Of a stretch of 64,000 nucleotides of DNA, positions 22,415-33,358 are shown piece by piece. How positions within the stretch are numbered: the first letter of the stretch is position 1; each line of letters starts with the position of its first letter. The notes beneath the pieces were generated by a model. That model saw only the letters and a list, made by a program, of their open reading frames with translations, was not told where the DNA came from and ran no database searches. The position numbers and the translations under genes were made by a program. The stretch comes from Plasmodiophora brassicae (taxonomy: Eukaryota > Endomyxa: Phytomyxea > Phytomyxea > Plasmodiophorida): assembly GCA_036867785.1 (NCBI GenBank), contig CP145411.1, positions 1,488,001-1,552,000 on the forward strand, written 5' to 3'.

Positions 22415-22561
22415 AAGAATAGCGTTCCAAATGGACTTGCTTGTCATGTCTCGCGGCAGTGTCCACGTTAGTAGGGGTCGTCTTCCGTCTGCTGTCGAAC
22501 GACGCGCCGTGGTGCAGTTCGCCGGAGTCCGCGACGGCGTCGGACGACGTTGCCGCGTGTG

Positions 22562-23248
22562 ATGGCGACGGGGAGGACGCCCGGGCCCGACCTGCGCGGG
22601 ACCGTCGACCATTTGTGGTCGTTCCTGGACGACCTGGCCGAGTCCGACCCGGATGGGTACCGGCGGTTCATTGAGTCGCAGATTGGCAAGGACCGGGTGC
22701 CGGCGACGAAAGCGCCGCCGAAGGACGCCGCGAAACCGCCCGGCGGCGTTGTCCTCCCGTTCCAGTCGGCTCTCAATGAAGGCCGACCTGCTGCAGCCGA
22801 CCCGGATGAGATCGCGGCGGGACACAAGCTGAGAACCGAGGCCGGACCGGCAACGACGACGAAACGGCCGCTAGTCGAAGAGGTCGTCGATGTCGTTGAG
22901 GCGCCCAAGTTCACCGTACGACGGGTCGCTTCGAACGTGGTCGTAGAGGTCGACCTGCCTCGTTTGGTACGCAGCCTGCCCAGTTGTTCTGCCGCGCGCG
23001 ACTGACGCTTCGTTGACGTAGGAGTCCGCCAGGAACGTCGTCGTCGATGTCAGCGCCCGCAATCTGCACCTGCATGTCGAGGGCGAATACAGGCTTCAGG
23101 TCTGGTTTTGTTTCGCGCCGACCCGGTGACGAATCTGACATCGTTCGCCCAGGTGGAGTTCCCTGTCGTCGTCAACGCGAACGGGTCGTATTCCGCGAAA
23201 TGGCTGAAGCAGGCGCGCCGGCTACGGGTGACGCTCCCCATCGCATAA
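22562..23248 (+). CDS. PIH1-domain protein (PIH1D-like dynein/R2TP assembly factor)
   Basis: Three exons, 22562-22966, 23022-23099, 23153-23248, about 192 aa. The N-terminal helix (HLWSFLDDLAESDPDGYRRF) resembles PIH1D proteins. The C-terminal CS-like domain is assembled across the introns: VVEVDLPRL, then VVVDVSARNLHLHVEGEYRLQ, then VEFPVVVNANGSYSAKW and LRVTLPIA, the standard beta-strand order. It is short for the family, so the classical PIH region is reduced. PIH1 proteins act with HSP90/R2TP in assembling dynein arms or other complexes. Its stop lies 9 bp from the convergent MFS gene. Co-occurrence with DAW1 in the window supports a ciliary role. Confidence 0.75.
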
Positions 23249-23257
23249 ACGAATTTA

Positions 23258-24997
23258 TTATTGCTCGGTGGGGACGAGCGTGTTCGAGCCCGCTGACCGG
23301 TCCTCGTTAGGCGCCGGCTTGGCGTTCGTCGTGACCTTCAGCTCGACAGGCGGTTTCGTCGGGGGCAGGTCGCACCCAAGGTGGAACGCGATGCAGGCCA
23401 GGACAAGGGCAACGACGCCGAGTCCGATCAAGATTCGGGCCACGAGCGCCCACACGGCGACGCTGTTGCCAATCTCGCCGATGATCGCGCCGATCCCCAG
23501 GTCGGTGACGACGCACGCCATGCTCGACCAGAAGGCGATTAGCCCCGATGCGGACGCCGGCCGGTTCACCTTGGCGGAGACGGCCACCACGTGGAACCCT
23601 TCGATGAACCCGTTGTGGAACTCGCAGGCGGCCGCCAGCATGGTCCAGATCGCAACGCCCGCCACGAACGGCACGTCCGGCAGCGTCAGGAGGATCGCGA
23701 TCGCGATGGCTCCAGCCAGGAGCACGATGGACGGTAAGACTTGGAGCAGAAAGATCCGCCGTCGACTGCTGTGCTGGACGGCATCAACAACGTACCCGTT
23801 GACGTTGGCGCTGATCAGCATCATCATCGGCAAGAGGATCGACATGGTCGCCGCCGTCGTCGGCGACATGTCCAGCGAGTCGACGAAGAACACGGCCGTC
23901 CAGGTCCAGACGACTTCGCGGGGAACGGCGAACACCGAGTACGACAACGTCATCGCCACGAACCTCGCGTCCGTCATCAGCTGCCGCACGCCTTCACGAT
24001 GCCCGCCCTGCGGTGTCGCTTTTGACCGTTTCCGCTCGTTGAGGCGCTCGATCGTCTCCTGGGACGGCTGACGGCGAAGCTCGGGGATCATCAACGCAAC
24101 CATCGGGATCGAGAGGAGCGCGGCGACGACGGCCCCGAACAGGAACGCGAAATGCCACGACAGGCCGACGGCGACGATCTCGCCATAGAAGACGCGGGCG
24201 ACCGAATCGCCCAGGCTGTACCCGAACGAGATGATCGCCAGGGCCAGGCCGTACGACGCCTGCGGGAGTTCCACGCTGAGCAGGAGGACCATGGCGCCCC
24301 AGGACGCCGACACGATCCACCGGTTCAACGCGAACGCCACGACCCAGAACGCGAACACGACCATGTCGTTCGTGGGCGGGGCCGACGGCGACGCCATCGT
24401 GATGATGAGCGTCAGCGCCGCCAGCGGAACTGAGGACGCGAACACGACCATGCCGCCGTATCGGTCGGCCAGGAACCCGTTGACGACCTTGCCGATGGCG
24501 GTGGTGGCGTTCCCGATCCCGAACACGATGCTAAAGTACGACAAGGAGAGCCCGGTGGACGTGGAGACGATCGGGAGCAGGGCGGAGACGTGCGATCGGC
24601 ACAGGTAGATGGCGGCCCAGGACGCGCAGCAGCTGAAGATCAGGACGCGATGCTTGGCGGACAGCTGCTCCCAGCGCCCCTGGCCATGGCCGCCGTGCTC
24701 GTGGTTGCGATGGTCCAGGAACCGAAGGTGCGGCCAATGGTGCCCGGACATGGTCGGCAACTTGGCACGAACGTGTGCCAGCGCGCGGGCGTTCACCATG
24801 ACCATGGCCGTCATCGGGAACATGAGCGTCTCCCTGAACCGGGTACGAAGCGCCGTCTCTTCGTCCGTGTACGGCACCAGCAACGTCGCTTTCGGACGAC
24901 GCCGGGTGCCGACCAGCTCGGTCGTCGACCCCGGGTCGAGCTCGACCTCGTCGTCGACGGGCACAACGTGGTCCTCATCGTTACTCGACGTTGTCAT
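23258..24997 (-). CDS. Major facilitator transporter, OPA/SLC37-like
   Basis: Single exon, 579 aa, with about 12 hydrophobic segments. After a cytosolic N-terminus and a His/Gly-rich stretch (HRNHEHGGHGQGRW) come segments such as ASWAAIYLCRSHVSALLPIV and the loop 2-3 motif GKVVNGFLADRYGG. The YLCR motif in the first helix and the form of the loop resemble organophosphate:phosphate antiporters (GlpT/SLC37), but the substrate cannot be read from sequence. An extra hydrophobic segment at residues 45-65 precedes the transporter core. The start is the only in-frame ATG near the 5' end; an earlier TTG codon is not used. It is divergent from the 25.2-kb gene, with 201 bp between their starts. Confidence 0.78.
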   Translation of the reverse strand: MTTSSNDEDHVVPVDDEVELDPGSTTELVGTRRRPKATLLVPYTDEETALRTRFRETLMFPMTAMVMVNARALAHVRAKLPTMSGHHWPHLRFLDHRNHEHGGHGQGRWEQLSAKHRVLIFSCCASWAAIYLCRSHVSALLPIVSTSTGLSLSYFSIVFGIGNATTAIGKVVNGFLADRYGGMVVFASSVPLAALTLIITMASPSAPPTNDMVVFAFWVVAFALNRWIVSASWGAMVLLLSVELPQASYGLALAIISFGYSLGDSVARVFYGEIVAVGLSWHFAFLFGAVVAALLSIPMVALMIPELRRQPSQETIERLNERKRSKATPQGGHREGVRQLMTDARFVAMTLSYSVFAVPREVVWTWTAVFFVDSLDMSPTTAATMSILLPMMMLISANVNGYVVDAVQHSSRRRIFLLQVLPSIVLLAGAIAIAILLTLPDVPFVAGVAIWTMLAAACEFHNGFIEGFHVVAVSAKVNRPASASGLIAFWSSMACVVTDLGIGAIIGEIGNSVAVWALVARILIGLGVVALVLACIAFHLGCDLPPTKPPVELKVTTNAKPAPNEDRSAGSNTLVPTEQ

Positions 24998-25198
24998 GTG
25001 CAACCACGTCGCTTACGACAAGTGATATCGCCACATCGTGGTACCCCCGGCAGCGCTCAACCGATCGCCCGTCGAATCGTCTTGGTATCCCAGTGTCGGT
25101 TCATGTGTATCGTCTGTGCTATCAGGTCGTGCTACTGTTGCCAGGGCTGCGCTCGCTGCCGGGCCTTAACGGTGGGCGCCCCGCCTGTCGTCACGACG

Positions 25199-26224
25199 AT
25201 GGGACGGTCACGGCGACTGATGATGTCGCTCGTGACGCTGAGCCTGTCCTGCTCCCTCTTCGTCCTTGTCGGGAACTGGTCCCTAGTGGGGCCGTTGACG
25301 CTGGAGCAGGCCGACGCTGAACCCGAGTACGCGCCGCCGTACTTCCTGTACCTGATCATGGGGCGCGGTGCGCGCCCGGCCTACCTGGACGAGGTCCTGC
25401 ACACGAACCGGTCCCGCCTCGTCATGCTGAGCTGGCAGCACAACACGTCGACAACCGACGTGTTTATGCCCCAATCGACGATCACAACGGGGCGCATCCG
25501 CCTGGGCGAGTACGCGTACGACCTGGAGCGCCACCTGGGCCACAAGTTCCTGTACTGGATCTGGATGGACGAAGACGCGAGGTTCGGCCCTGAACCCGTT
25601 CACGAATCCGTCCACAAGTGGGAGGAGTTCCTGCTCGACTGGCAACCTGCCGTTGGCGTCGCCGAGTACTACCCGAGGCACCGGGCCGTCCTGGACGCCT
25701 TGCAAGCCAAGCCTGACGACATCTGGTCCGTGTTCTCGTTCGACGGCATCTTCAACGCCCAGCACCATGAGACGCTGCGGCACATGACGCCGCTGAACGC
25801 CACGTACGACCACGTATCATGGCACATGTCGGCGCTGATCAACCTGTACCGGGCCGGGTCGTACGTCGACCACGTCCTCGAGTACCGGGGCCTGAAAGTC
25901 TCCAACCCGGAGCACAAGTCGCCCGTCAACTACGAGGTCGGCAACAACTTCATGCGACGCATCGAACCGCACCTACCCGGCGAACACATGCCCGCGCCCA
26001 TCGCCGAATGCATTCGCGCCAGCGGGCGCCACCACTACGACGTCAGCCTGATGATGTGGGGCACGCCGCGCAAGAAGTACTGGTCGTACGAGAACCCGAC
26101 CACCGCCGCGTCCCTCGCCAAGCGACAGCGCTCCTGGGCCGTCCACAACCTCACCGCCTGCGTCCGCAGCACAAGAGGCCTGGACGATACAACGCCCTTG
26201 TACGTGCATCGTGATCCCGTATAG
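25199..26224 (+). CDS. Type II membrane protein, glycosyltransferase-like (DED motif)
   Basis: 341 aa, single exon. A short basic N-terminus, then one membrane anchor (LVTLSLSCSLFVLVGNWSLV), then a lumenal domain. The centre reads HKFLYWIWMDEDARFGPEP, where DED could bind a nucleotide-sugar metal, and later FSFDGIFNAQHHETLRHMTP. Topology and the acidic motif after hydrophobic strands resemble Golgi glycosyltransferases, but I could not match it to a CAZy family, so the role is inference. Three NxT/S sequons (NTST, NATY, NLTA) fit a lumenal domain. The open frame continues upstream of the ATG, but that part is antisense to the MFS gene. Confidence 0.6.
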   Translation: MGRSRRLMMSLVTLSLSCSLFVLVGNWSLVGPLTLEQADAEPEYAPPYFLYLIMGRGARPAYLDEVLHTNRSRLVMLSWQHNTSTTDVFMPQSTITTGRIRLGEYAYDLERHLGHKFLYWIWMDEDARFGPEPVHESVHKWEEFLLDWQPAVGVAEYYPRHRAVLDALQAKPDDIWSVFSFDGIFNAQHHETLRHMTPLNATYDHVSWHMSALINLYRAGSYVDHVLEYRGLKVSNPEHKSPVNYEVGNNFMRRIEPHLPGEHMPAPIAECIRASGRHHYDVSLMMWGTPRKKYWSYENPTTAASLAKRQRSWAVHNLTACVRSTRGLDDTTPLYVHRDPV

Positions 26225-26729
26225 GTAAAACCAACCGCAGTACGGTACGCCCAGCGCGCGCGCGCTTCCGCGGAGAATCGCGTCTGTCACGCACACGCCG
26301 ATTTGCCGTCACTGACCAACCCCGTTTGCAGTTCGACACGTCCGTTGCACAACCACCTTCGCAGTATTGGTCGTTTTCACCACAGTTGAGGTACGCAGGG
26401 GATCCCGGTGCTCCCCGTCAGGTGCGCGATTGAAGGCGTAGAAATGGCTGTTGTGTGTTTGATCGCAACGTACTGGTCGGCAGACGTTAACGTTATGGGC
26501 TCCTTAACCCATACGTAGCGTCGTCAGATGACTTGGGAGTCAGGCCGGGGCCTTCGACGTTCTCTCGAGCAAGTGTGTCGCCAACGTCGACTCCAGACGT
26601 CCACATCGTGTGTTTTGCACGTGAACAACAGCGTCGGCCTCGACCTATATATAGACTGGGGGGTTAGTGCTAAATCAGAACACGCGATCGATCGACATAC
26701 GTCGGGGGGAAGCACTGCCGTCCCGGTAG
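26225..26729. other. Intergenic, coronin-7 upstream region
   Basis: No supported gene. A ctatatatagac TATA-like tract lies at about 26643-26654, some 75 bp upstream of the coronin start, one of the few TATA-like sequences in the window. Confidence 0.4.
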
Positions 26730-29689
26730 ATGGCGAGCTCGACGTCCAAGTACCGCCTCGTGCGCTGCGACCTGGTCAAGGGCGGCACGGTCGACCTGTC
26801 GACCGTGGTCGGCAAGCCGGCGTCGGCGTCGACGTCGCCCTGCGTCGCTACGAGCGCGTCGTACACGGCAACGCCCGTCGCGTCCGCCGCCGGCAGCGTT
26901 GTCGTCGTCCCGAACGCCTCCCCGTCACCGTTCGTCGTGAGCGCGCATGCCAAGGTACCGCGGCGTCGCTCCGCCGCGATACCAACCGTCTGAATCGGAG
27001 CGCGCCAGGGTGTGAACGATGCCGCGTTCTCGTTGTTCGACGCGGGATTGCTGGCGACATGTGGCCAGGATGGAACCTTGGCGACATGGCGGCTGGCGAA
27101 CGATCGTGCGGAGGCGGGCGTTCGCGTCCCCGTTGCCGCCGCGTTATCGATCGTCCGTCCACATCCGTCCTGCAACGGGATATTCGCGACCGCCGGCAAT
27201 GATGGAGTCGCAGTGGTCGACGTTTCCGCTGGTGGGGATGTCGTTGGCGAGCGCGCCAGCGACGACGGCACGGTCGTGTACGCGGTGGACTGGGCGCGAG
27301 ACGGGTCGACGATCTCGGTGGTTCGTGGCGCGAAGTCGACGGGGGCCAACGGCGCCCTCGTTCAGGTCGACGTGCGCGGCAAGTCGAAGGCGCCCGTCTA
27401 CGACCTGCAGGGCCTGCGACCCCATCAAGTCGTCAACCTCGGCAGCTCGTCGCTCGTCGCCGTCCTCGGCCAGGACCAGGTAATCAGTCGTATGCGGCCA
27501 GCATCGGGCATTGCCTGACGGTCGCGCGCCACAGTTCAGGGCGCCTCGCGTTGCGTTGGTCGATGTTCGGCAGCCGGACGCGCCATTGCTGACGGAATCG
27601 TTGCAATTGTCGGCGGGGACCTGCCTGGCAACGTACGATGTCGACACGGCGTTGATGTCGGTGACGACGCGCGGGTCGTCATCGCTATTGGTGTTCGACA
27701 TGTCGGCGGCGGCGTTAACGACCGACAAGCGCCTTCGTCAGCTGCAGACGTTCGCATCGTCGTCGTCGTTCCAGGGCCTGGCATCGGTCCCGAAACGCCA
27801 GTGTGACGTTCTGGGCGCCGAGATCGCTCGCCTCCGGCAACTGACGACCGCGTCGATGGAAACGATCTCGCTGACGATGCCCAGGAAAGGCGGGCGGCAA
27901 TTCCATGCCGACCTGTTCCCCGATACCGATGACGACCAGCGCCCGGCGCTGACGCCGGGTCAGTTCCGATCGGGGGCGAACGCGTTTCCGAACGTGTCGC
28001 CGGTCCTGGAGAAGGTTCCTGAGACGAGGTCCTCATCGACAACGTTAACGGCGCCCCCGAGCTCCCGAGCGTCGGTGAGCACAGCGGATATGATCGCGGC
28101 GCTCGACGACGGCCTGAGCGAGTCCCGACGGCAACTCGACCAGCGATTGAAGCGGTCTTCGGTAGGACGAACGTCGTGATGATGGTTCGCGACGCGCTAA
28201 ACGATTGTGAACGGCAGATGACGCACGTCAACGGCACCGAGTCCAAGTCGTTGGACGCGCAGTGGTACTCGATTCGCCCATCGGACGCGTCGGTGCCGTT
28301 GGCGCTGAGCATCGTGGCGAATCGACGGGTCATGGCGATTCCATGGCGGTCGCTAGCGGGATCGGCCGTGGCCGTCATCCCGCTAGCGGCCCTGGGACGC
28401 GTCCCTGACAACGTTGGCGTGATCCGGGCGCATCCACAACCGCTGGCCGGTCTCGCCATCAGCGACGACGACCTCGTCACCGCGTGCGGCGACGGGCACG
28501 TTCGCGTCTGGGCGCTCCCGAACGACCTACCCAAGGAAGACGTCGTGGAACCGCGCCTGGACTTGCTCACGTCGGGGAAGGTCACGTCGGTGGCGTTGAA
28601 CCCGGGCGCTCCCACCGTCCTGGCCACTGCTTCGCAGTCGTACGACAACAAGGTCGATGTCGCGCTCTGGGACATCACGTCGCCAGCGACGTCCAGTCGC
28701 CCTGCGATTGAACTTCGATCGTCCCATCCCGATGTCGTCCTCGACATGGCGTTCAGCGACGATGGCGCGCTGCTGGCCACGTAGGACGCGGTTCTGTATC
28801 TCTGTGATGTCCCGAGCGTCGTTCTGAGCGCCGTTCGTGCAGGATCTGTCGCGATCGCCACTGTCGTGTGTTCGACCCGCGCAAAGGGACAGCGCCGATC
28901 GTGTGCTTCCCGATCGAGGAGGGCGTACGTGACACGCGCGTCCTGTGGGTCGCCGACACGGGCGCGCTGCTAACGGTCGGGTTCGGGCCGTCGTCGTCGC
29001 GCCAGATCTCGTTGTGGGCCGTGCTGACGGGTACGGCCGTTCGACAAGGCGGGCCGACGCGTCTGGCGACGCACACGATCGATCGGACGTCAGCGACGTT
29101 GATCGCCCATTACGACCGCGACACGAACCTGCTGTACGTGACCGGGCAAGGCGACCGCGCGCTCCTGTTCTTCGAGGTGAACGCCCAGGACGGCGGCATC
29201 GTGTTGCACGGCCGGTACCTGTGCCCGTCGATCGTCGGCGGCATGACGTGGCTGCCGAAGACGTCGTGCGATATCGCCGGCGTCGAAGTCGGCCGGGCCC
29301 TGCGCCTGTCCGTCGATCACGTCAAGCTCGTGTCGATGACGATCCCGAGGAAGCGCAAGGAGTTCTTCCAGGACGACCTGTTCCCGGCGACGTTGGTGCC
29401 GCAGGCGATCAGCGCATCGTCGTGGTTGTCGGGGAGCGACCCGGTCAGGCGGGCCGTCGATCTGTGCCCCGACGGGATGGTGCCGCTGTCCAAGGCGCCG
29501 CCTGAGGAGATCACTGTCCACCAGCGGCGGCGCCTTCAGCTCCGCTCGCAGGACCTGGAGACGACGTCGCAGCCGACCGTCGAGGAGCACATCGCCAGCA
29601 AGCTGTCGACGATCGAGGCCGATCCCGTCAACCGGTGGGACGCGACCCCCATCGCTGACAACGCCGTCGACGACGACGAGTGGGAATAA
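26730..29689 (+). CDS. CORO7: Coronin-7/POD-1-like tandem coronin
   Basis: Actin-associated tandem WD40 protein. Five exons: 26730-26954, 27009-27479, 27535-28161, 28218-28780, 28843-29689, about 910 aa, near the family's usual length. It has two coronin units. Unit 1 starts SKYRLVRCDLVKGG, has LLATCGQDGTLATWRL and ends with the extension motif MPRKGGRQFHADLFPDT. Unit 2 has ICRDRHCRVFDPRKG and ends IPRKRKEFFQDDLFP. Coronins with two such units are the CRN7/POD-1 class. The C-terminus is acidic and ends DDDEWE, like the CRN7 acidic tail. Exon 4/5 joining restores ATICRDR, a strong check. CRN7 proteins work in Golgi trafficking and actin regulation. The first repeats are poorly conserved. Confidence 0.88.
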
Positions 29690-30307
29690 ACGAATGGCGA
29701 AACCAATGGGCTCAAGGGGTGAGGACGGGCCGTCGGCGTCCGACTGACGCTCACGCTTGGGGCTGAGGCGCGCGCCTCGCGAATGTCCCGCGAGAGTGGC
29801 CAGAGTCGCTGGGCACCACGCGCACCGTGACGGTGCGGAATGCTGAATGCACGGTCAGGCGCTCGTCAACGTTCGATGTTGCCATTTGCGGTTCCTCGTG
29901 GACCCGAACATCATTAACCGTGGTAGCCCCGAATCGCTACTGTGATGTCGGGCATCGCAGTACCTGGGGGTTTGTTCACCGGAGCGACCTTCAGTGCGCC
30001 TTCGGCCAACATCGCATCCAGGGCGCACATCCCGATGTGCTCGGCAGTGTACATCAGGCGTCCTTACCTTGGTTGCTGCTGTGCAGCCAGCGCAAGCTGT
30101 AAAACCCCCCTCCTATCGCCTTCGCGTCTATGAGGCACACGCTGACCCTTCGGCTAGGGCTGCCGCAGGTCTTATGCTTCCAAACAAATCGGACGAACCC
30201 GAAACGAACCAGGAAATAACCTTGCGTTAGGTATATCATATTGGCAAATTGGATTTGCGAGCTTCCTGGCGCCAGGTCACATGCTACGCCCGGCAGGGTG
30301 GCAGAAA
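29690..30307. other. Intergenic; 3' flank of copy E from about 30110
   Basis: No supported gene. From about 30110 the sequence resembles the 3' flanks of the array copies (cgccttcgcgtctatgaggc against 1518 onward). The rest is unrelated, so the dispersed copy carries a truncated flank. Confidence 0.45.
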
Positions 30308-31866
30308 TCACGCGTTGAACAAGTCCTGGTCAGTCGCATCACGTCGAGACGAACAATTGTAGATGAAGGCCAGGGACACCAGTAGCACAGCGAGGGCAAC
30401 GGTGACGGCGACCGCGATGATGGGCAGACGGTACTCTGGTGCGACGTAGAGGCGCGGTAGGGGTTGTAAATTGCGACGACGTGGCTTGCCGATAGGTCCT
30501 GGTTCTGCCCGAGATGCGTAGCGAGCGGCCAGCCCGATACCAGCGGCCGCAGTGGCAAGGCTTCCCATTAGCAATGGCTTCGATACCGCGGGTCGCTCGA
30601 TCTGCACATTGTTCGTCGGCGCTGGCCTCGAGTGCCGGACGGTATGCCACCCCATTGCCGCAGCGGCCCCGGCAGAGGCGAACAGTCCCGCTGCCAACGC
30701 CTTCCTCTACAGTGCCATTGTGAGAGGCGGGAAAATGCACGACAAGTTCGAAGCGTACCTGCCACGACAGTCTTGCAGCCTGCGCTGCCAAATTATCCAG
30801 AGCCAGTACGTGACTTGTCAGGTTCGCGATTTCGCTTGCTTGACGATTGGTAGCATTGCGCAGGACAGCGCGCGTTCGTTCGAGTAACATCACCTGGCCA
30901 GTTAGATTCGCAATTATTCTTCGTTGGTCGGCGGCATGTAGAGCGCTGCGTTCGTTTGTGAGCGTTTGTAGGGCATGTTTCTGCTTGGACGATTCCTCTT
31001 CGAGATGTTTAACTGTTGACGACTGCTCGTCCACCTGACGTTGCACGCCAGCGAGCGTGGTCTCGGCCAGCAGCTTACAGGAACTCGTCTCAGCGCTCGT
31101 TCGGTAGACGCTCTTCAGGACATCATCCCTCTACAACGCGCGGACATCAGGGGCAGCAACGGATATGCCCAAATACGCTGGACCTTGATGTATATCTCCT
31201 GTTCATATTTCGAACCATCTAGGGTCAGATTGCTGTATACGACGTATTCGCATTGTTTGTACTACAGACAAAACGGCCTGTTAGGAAATCGCTCGGGATG
31301 GAGGCCTCGTAGCACGATCTACCTCCATGGACAAGGTCACACTTTTAGCGGGGCCTAAATTCATGTGTTCAAAGACGATCTTGATATCGGACGGCATCGG
31401 GTCGCCTTCTGGAAGGACATCGAACTCGAACCTTATCGACAACACTCGGTAAGGCCATTTTGCAGGATTACATTCATTGTGTGGCCGACCTCGTCCAGTA
31501 TTTCCCATTGTCAGACAACGCAAACAAATGGGGCACCTCAGAAATGTTGTGATGGCTTCCCAAACTCGCTCCGCGAGATGCTCCCGACCGGTATGCATGT
31601 CTGCAGAGCATCGTTTCGGATGTGCTGTCTGGTCCACACCTGTTGAACTGGACATCGAATATGGCCCATTCCAATATGGTGTCTTTAACGTAACCACTGT
31701 CGCCCGTTATTCGGGACCACCAGGACGTTCTCGGGTGGTACTCCAGCAGCCTTGACGGTCGAACGCCGAATGCCTCCATCTTCCAGGTTACCGTATCAGC
31801 CCCGGCAGACTGGCGATCCGTCAACAGCGCACAGGCGACCACCAGGCCTAACAACCCAGCGGCCAT
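30308..31866 (-). CDS. Dispersed array family copy E
   Basis: Same five-exon plan: 31866-31490, 31431-31323, 31261-31184, 31130-30759, 30706-30308, about 444 aa. Exon 1 is about 25 residues longer than in A-D, from an insertion (FGVRPSRLLEYHPRTSWWSR) after the TVTWK strand. Exon 3 reads YKQCEYVVYSNLTLDGSKYE. Exon 4 (124 codons) is of the short type and contains ASEIANLT. With the AG|GTCGGC donor the frame is open throughout; with the downstream GTAATC site a TGA would intervene. Synteny is lost except for a short 3' flank and about 125 bp upstream including the conserved promoter-like block. Confidence 0.68.
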
Positions 31867-32261
31867 TGGTTCCTGGCGCAGACGGTTACCGCCTTCCTGT
31901 ACGACAGCCACGGGTTGCCGAATCGACGGAGACGTTCGTGTCTAATTTAGCAGCTGACCTCGGGTCCGACGTGCCCGATTTAGCCGTCGGCTATGTGCCA
32001 GCGTTTGCGACGGTGTCACTTGCTGGCAGCGACCAATGACACCCGAACGGGCGCTGCGTCCGCAGCCGCGCTGACAGGACCGATGTCATGCGCCACAACA
32101 GGAACATTATAGGCGTGTCGTCAGGACAAGAGTTTGGACGAACGACGTCGACGACGAGGCGCGCCGCCCACGCGCTCCAGCGCCGAGGCAGCCGCCAGTG
32201 AAGACGTGCAGAGGTTGTTGCACCGCCGCGGGTTACTGTGTATTTGGACAAGTGGCGGGTT
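31867..32261. other. Upstream of copy E, then 3' side of the Cys-rich protein gene
   Basis: Homology to array 5' flanks ends near 31990. The rest, 31990-32261, holds no supported gene. Confidence 0.45.
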
Positions 32262-33074
32262 TCAGAAGTTGAAGACGGCGATGGCGGGGAGAGCGACAGC
32301 GGCAACGACGCCGACGGCGACGGCACCGCTGTGCGGGGCGGGCGTCGGGGCCGGCGTCGGCGCCGGCGTTGGGGCGGGCGTTGGCGCCGGCGTCGCGATC
32401 TGGTTCTTCAGGTTGATGAGGTCGTTGAACGCGGCCTCGATGTCGCCGTTCGTGATGTGGAAGCAGGTCTCCAGGTCGGCGGTGACGTCGTTCGGGCAGG
32501 CGGCCACAGTGTGCACGAGGTTCTCGATGGCCTGCAGCTGGGCCGCCGACAGCGCGTTCGCCGTGCAGATCAGCGTCTGCTGCGCCAGGTTCGCCCAGGA
32601 CGTCGACGTGATCTGCGACAGGGCCTGCTCGATGGCCTGGACGCCGCCGAACGACTTGACGCCCAGGGCGATGAGGTGGGCGGCGTAGGCGCGCGTGACC
32701 TGCGTGCCGCAGACGATGGGGCAGGTGCCGCGCACGAGCTGGACGCCCTGGGCGCACGTGCCCAGGTCGGACATGACCTGCGTGATCACCCTGTTGATGG
32801 CACAGTCCGTGCACTGGATCTGCGGGTTGAACACGCACGAGTTGCCGCTGGCGATGCACCCGTCGACGGTGCCGTCGACGGTGCACTGCGACCCGTCGGC
32901 GTTGCACGCGCCCTGGATCGAGTGCTGCCCGGCGACCAGCTTGCGGATGAATCCGGGGACGTTCGGGTCCACGAACTGGCACCTGTTGTTCGCGTACCCG
33001 CAGGCCTGGTCGAGGATGGCGGGCAGGGCGGACGTCATCGCCACCAGGACGGCACCGAGCACAACGGTTCGCAT
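32262..33074 (-). CDS. Secreted Cys-rich, probably GPI-anchored surface protein
   Basis: 270 aa, single exon. Signal peptide MRTVVLGAVLVAMTSALPA, then about 210 residues with some 13 cysteines (QCTDCAINRV, TCPIVCGTQV, LICTANALS). Next a low-complexity spacer of alternating TPAP units, and a C-terminal hydrophobic tail (GAVAVGVVAAVALPAIAVF) with no cytosolic residues, the usual layout of a GPI-attachment signal. The start is chosen at the signal peptide, 50 codons inside the longest open frame. No family was recognised; the Cys spacing hints at a helical disulphide-bonded domain. Confidence 0.7.
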   Translation of the reverse strand: MRTVVLGAVLVAMTSALPAILDQACGYANNRCQFVDPNVPGFIRKLVAGQHSIQGACNADGSQCTVDGTVDGCIASGNSCVFNPQIQCTDCAINRVITQVMSDLGTCAQGVQLVRGTCPIVCGTQVTRAYAAHLIALGVKSFGGVQAIEQALSQITSTSWANLAQQTLICTANALSAAQLQAIENLVHTVAACPNDVTADLETCFHITNGDIEAAFNDLINLKNQIATPAPTPAPTPAPTPAPTPAPHSGAVAVGVVAAVALPAIAVFNF

Positions 33075-33358
33075 TGCTTGCTGTTGCTTGTTTGCTGTTG
33101 CTGTCGTCTGCGACCCGATGCGCTTTGTGGAATGCGTCACCGGGTGGGCGCGCGCGACCGCATTACACCGGCGTTGTCGTGGCGCGTGCCTGAATGCCGC
33201 CGTTCGGTTGAGTGCACGCGCCACCCCCCGAAACAGTGACGTCGTCTAGTCAACGTTTCGCCATACGGCGCCACCGGTGCCGGTTTGGCATAGACGTTCT
33301 CACAGACGATGAAACGCCACACGGCAGAGGTGACGGGGCATGCCGGTTGCCACGACCT

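Noticed and set aside
24590-25198. Upstream extension of the type II membrane protein frame
   Set aside because: It is antisense to the OPA-like transporter; the ATG at 25199 gives a normal membrane anchor.
27536-28861. 441-aa minus-strand frame
   Set aside because: Antisense to coronin-7 exons 3-4, which carry clear coronin motifs.
32233-33239. Long overlapping frames on both strands (up to 333 aa)
   Set aside because: They are shadows of the Cys-rich GPI-type protein, which has signal peptide, Cys pattern and tail signal.
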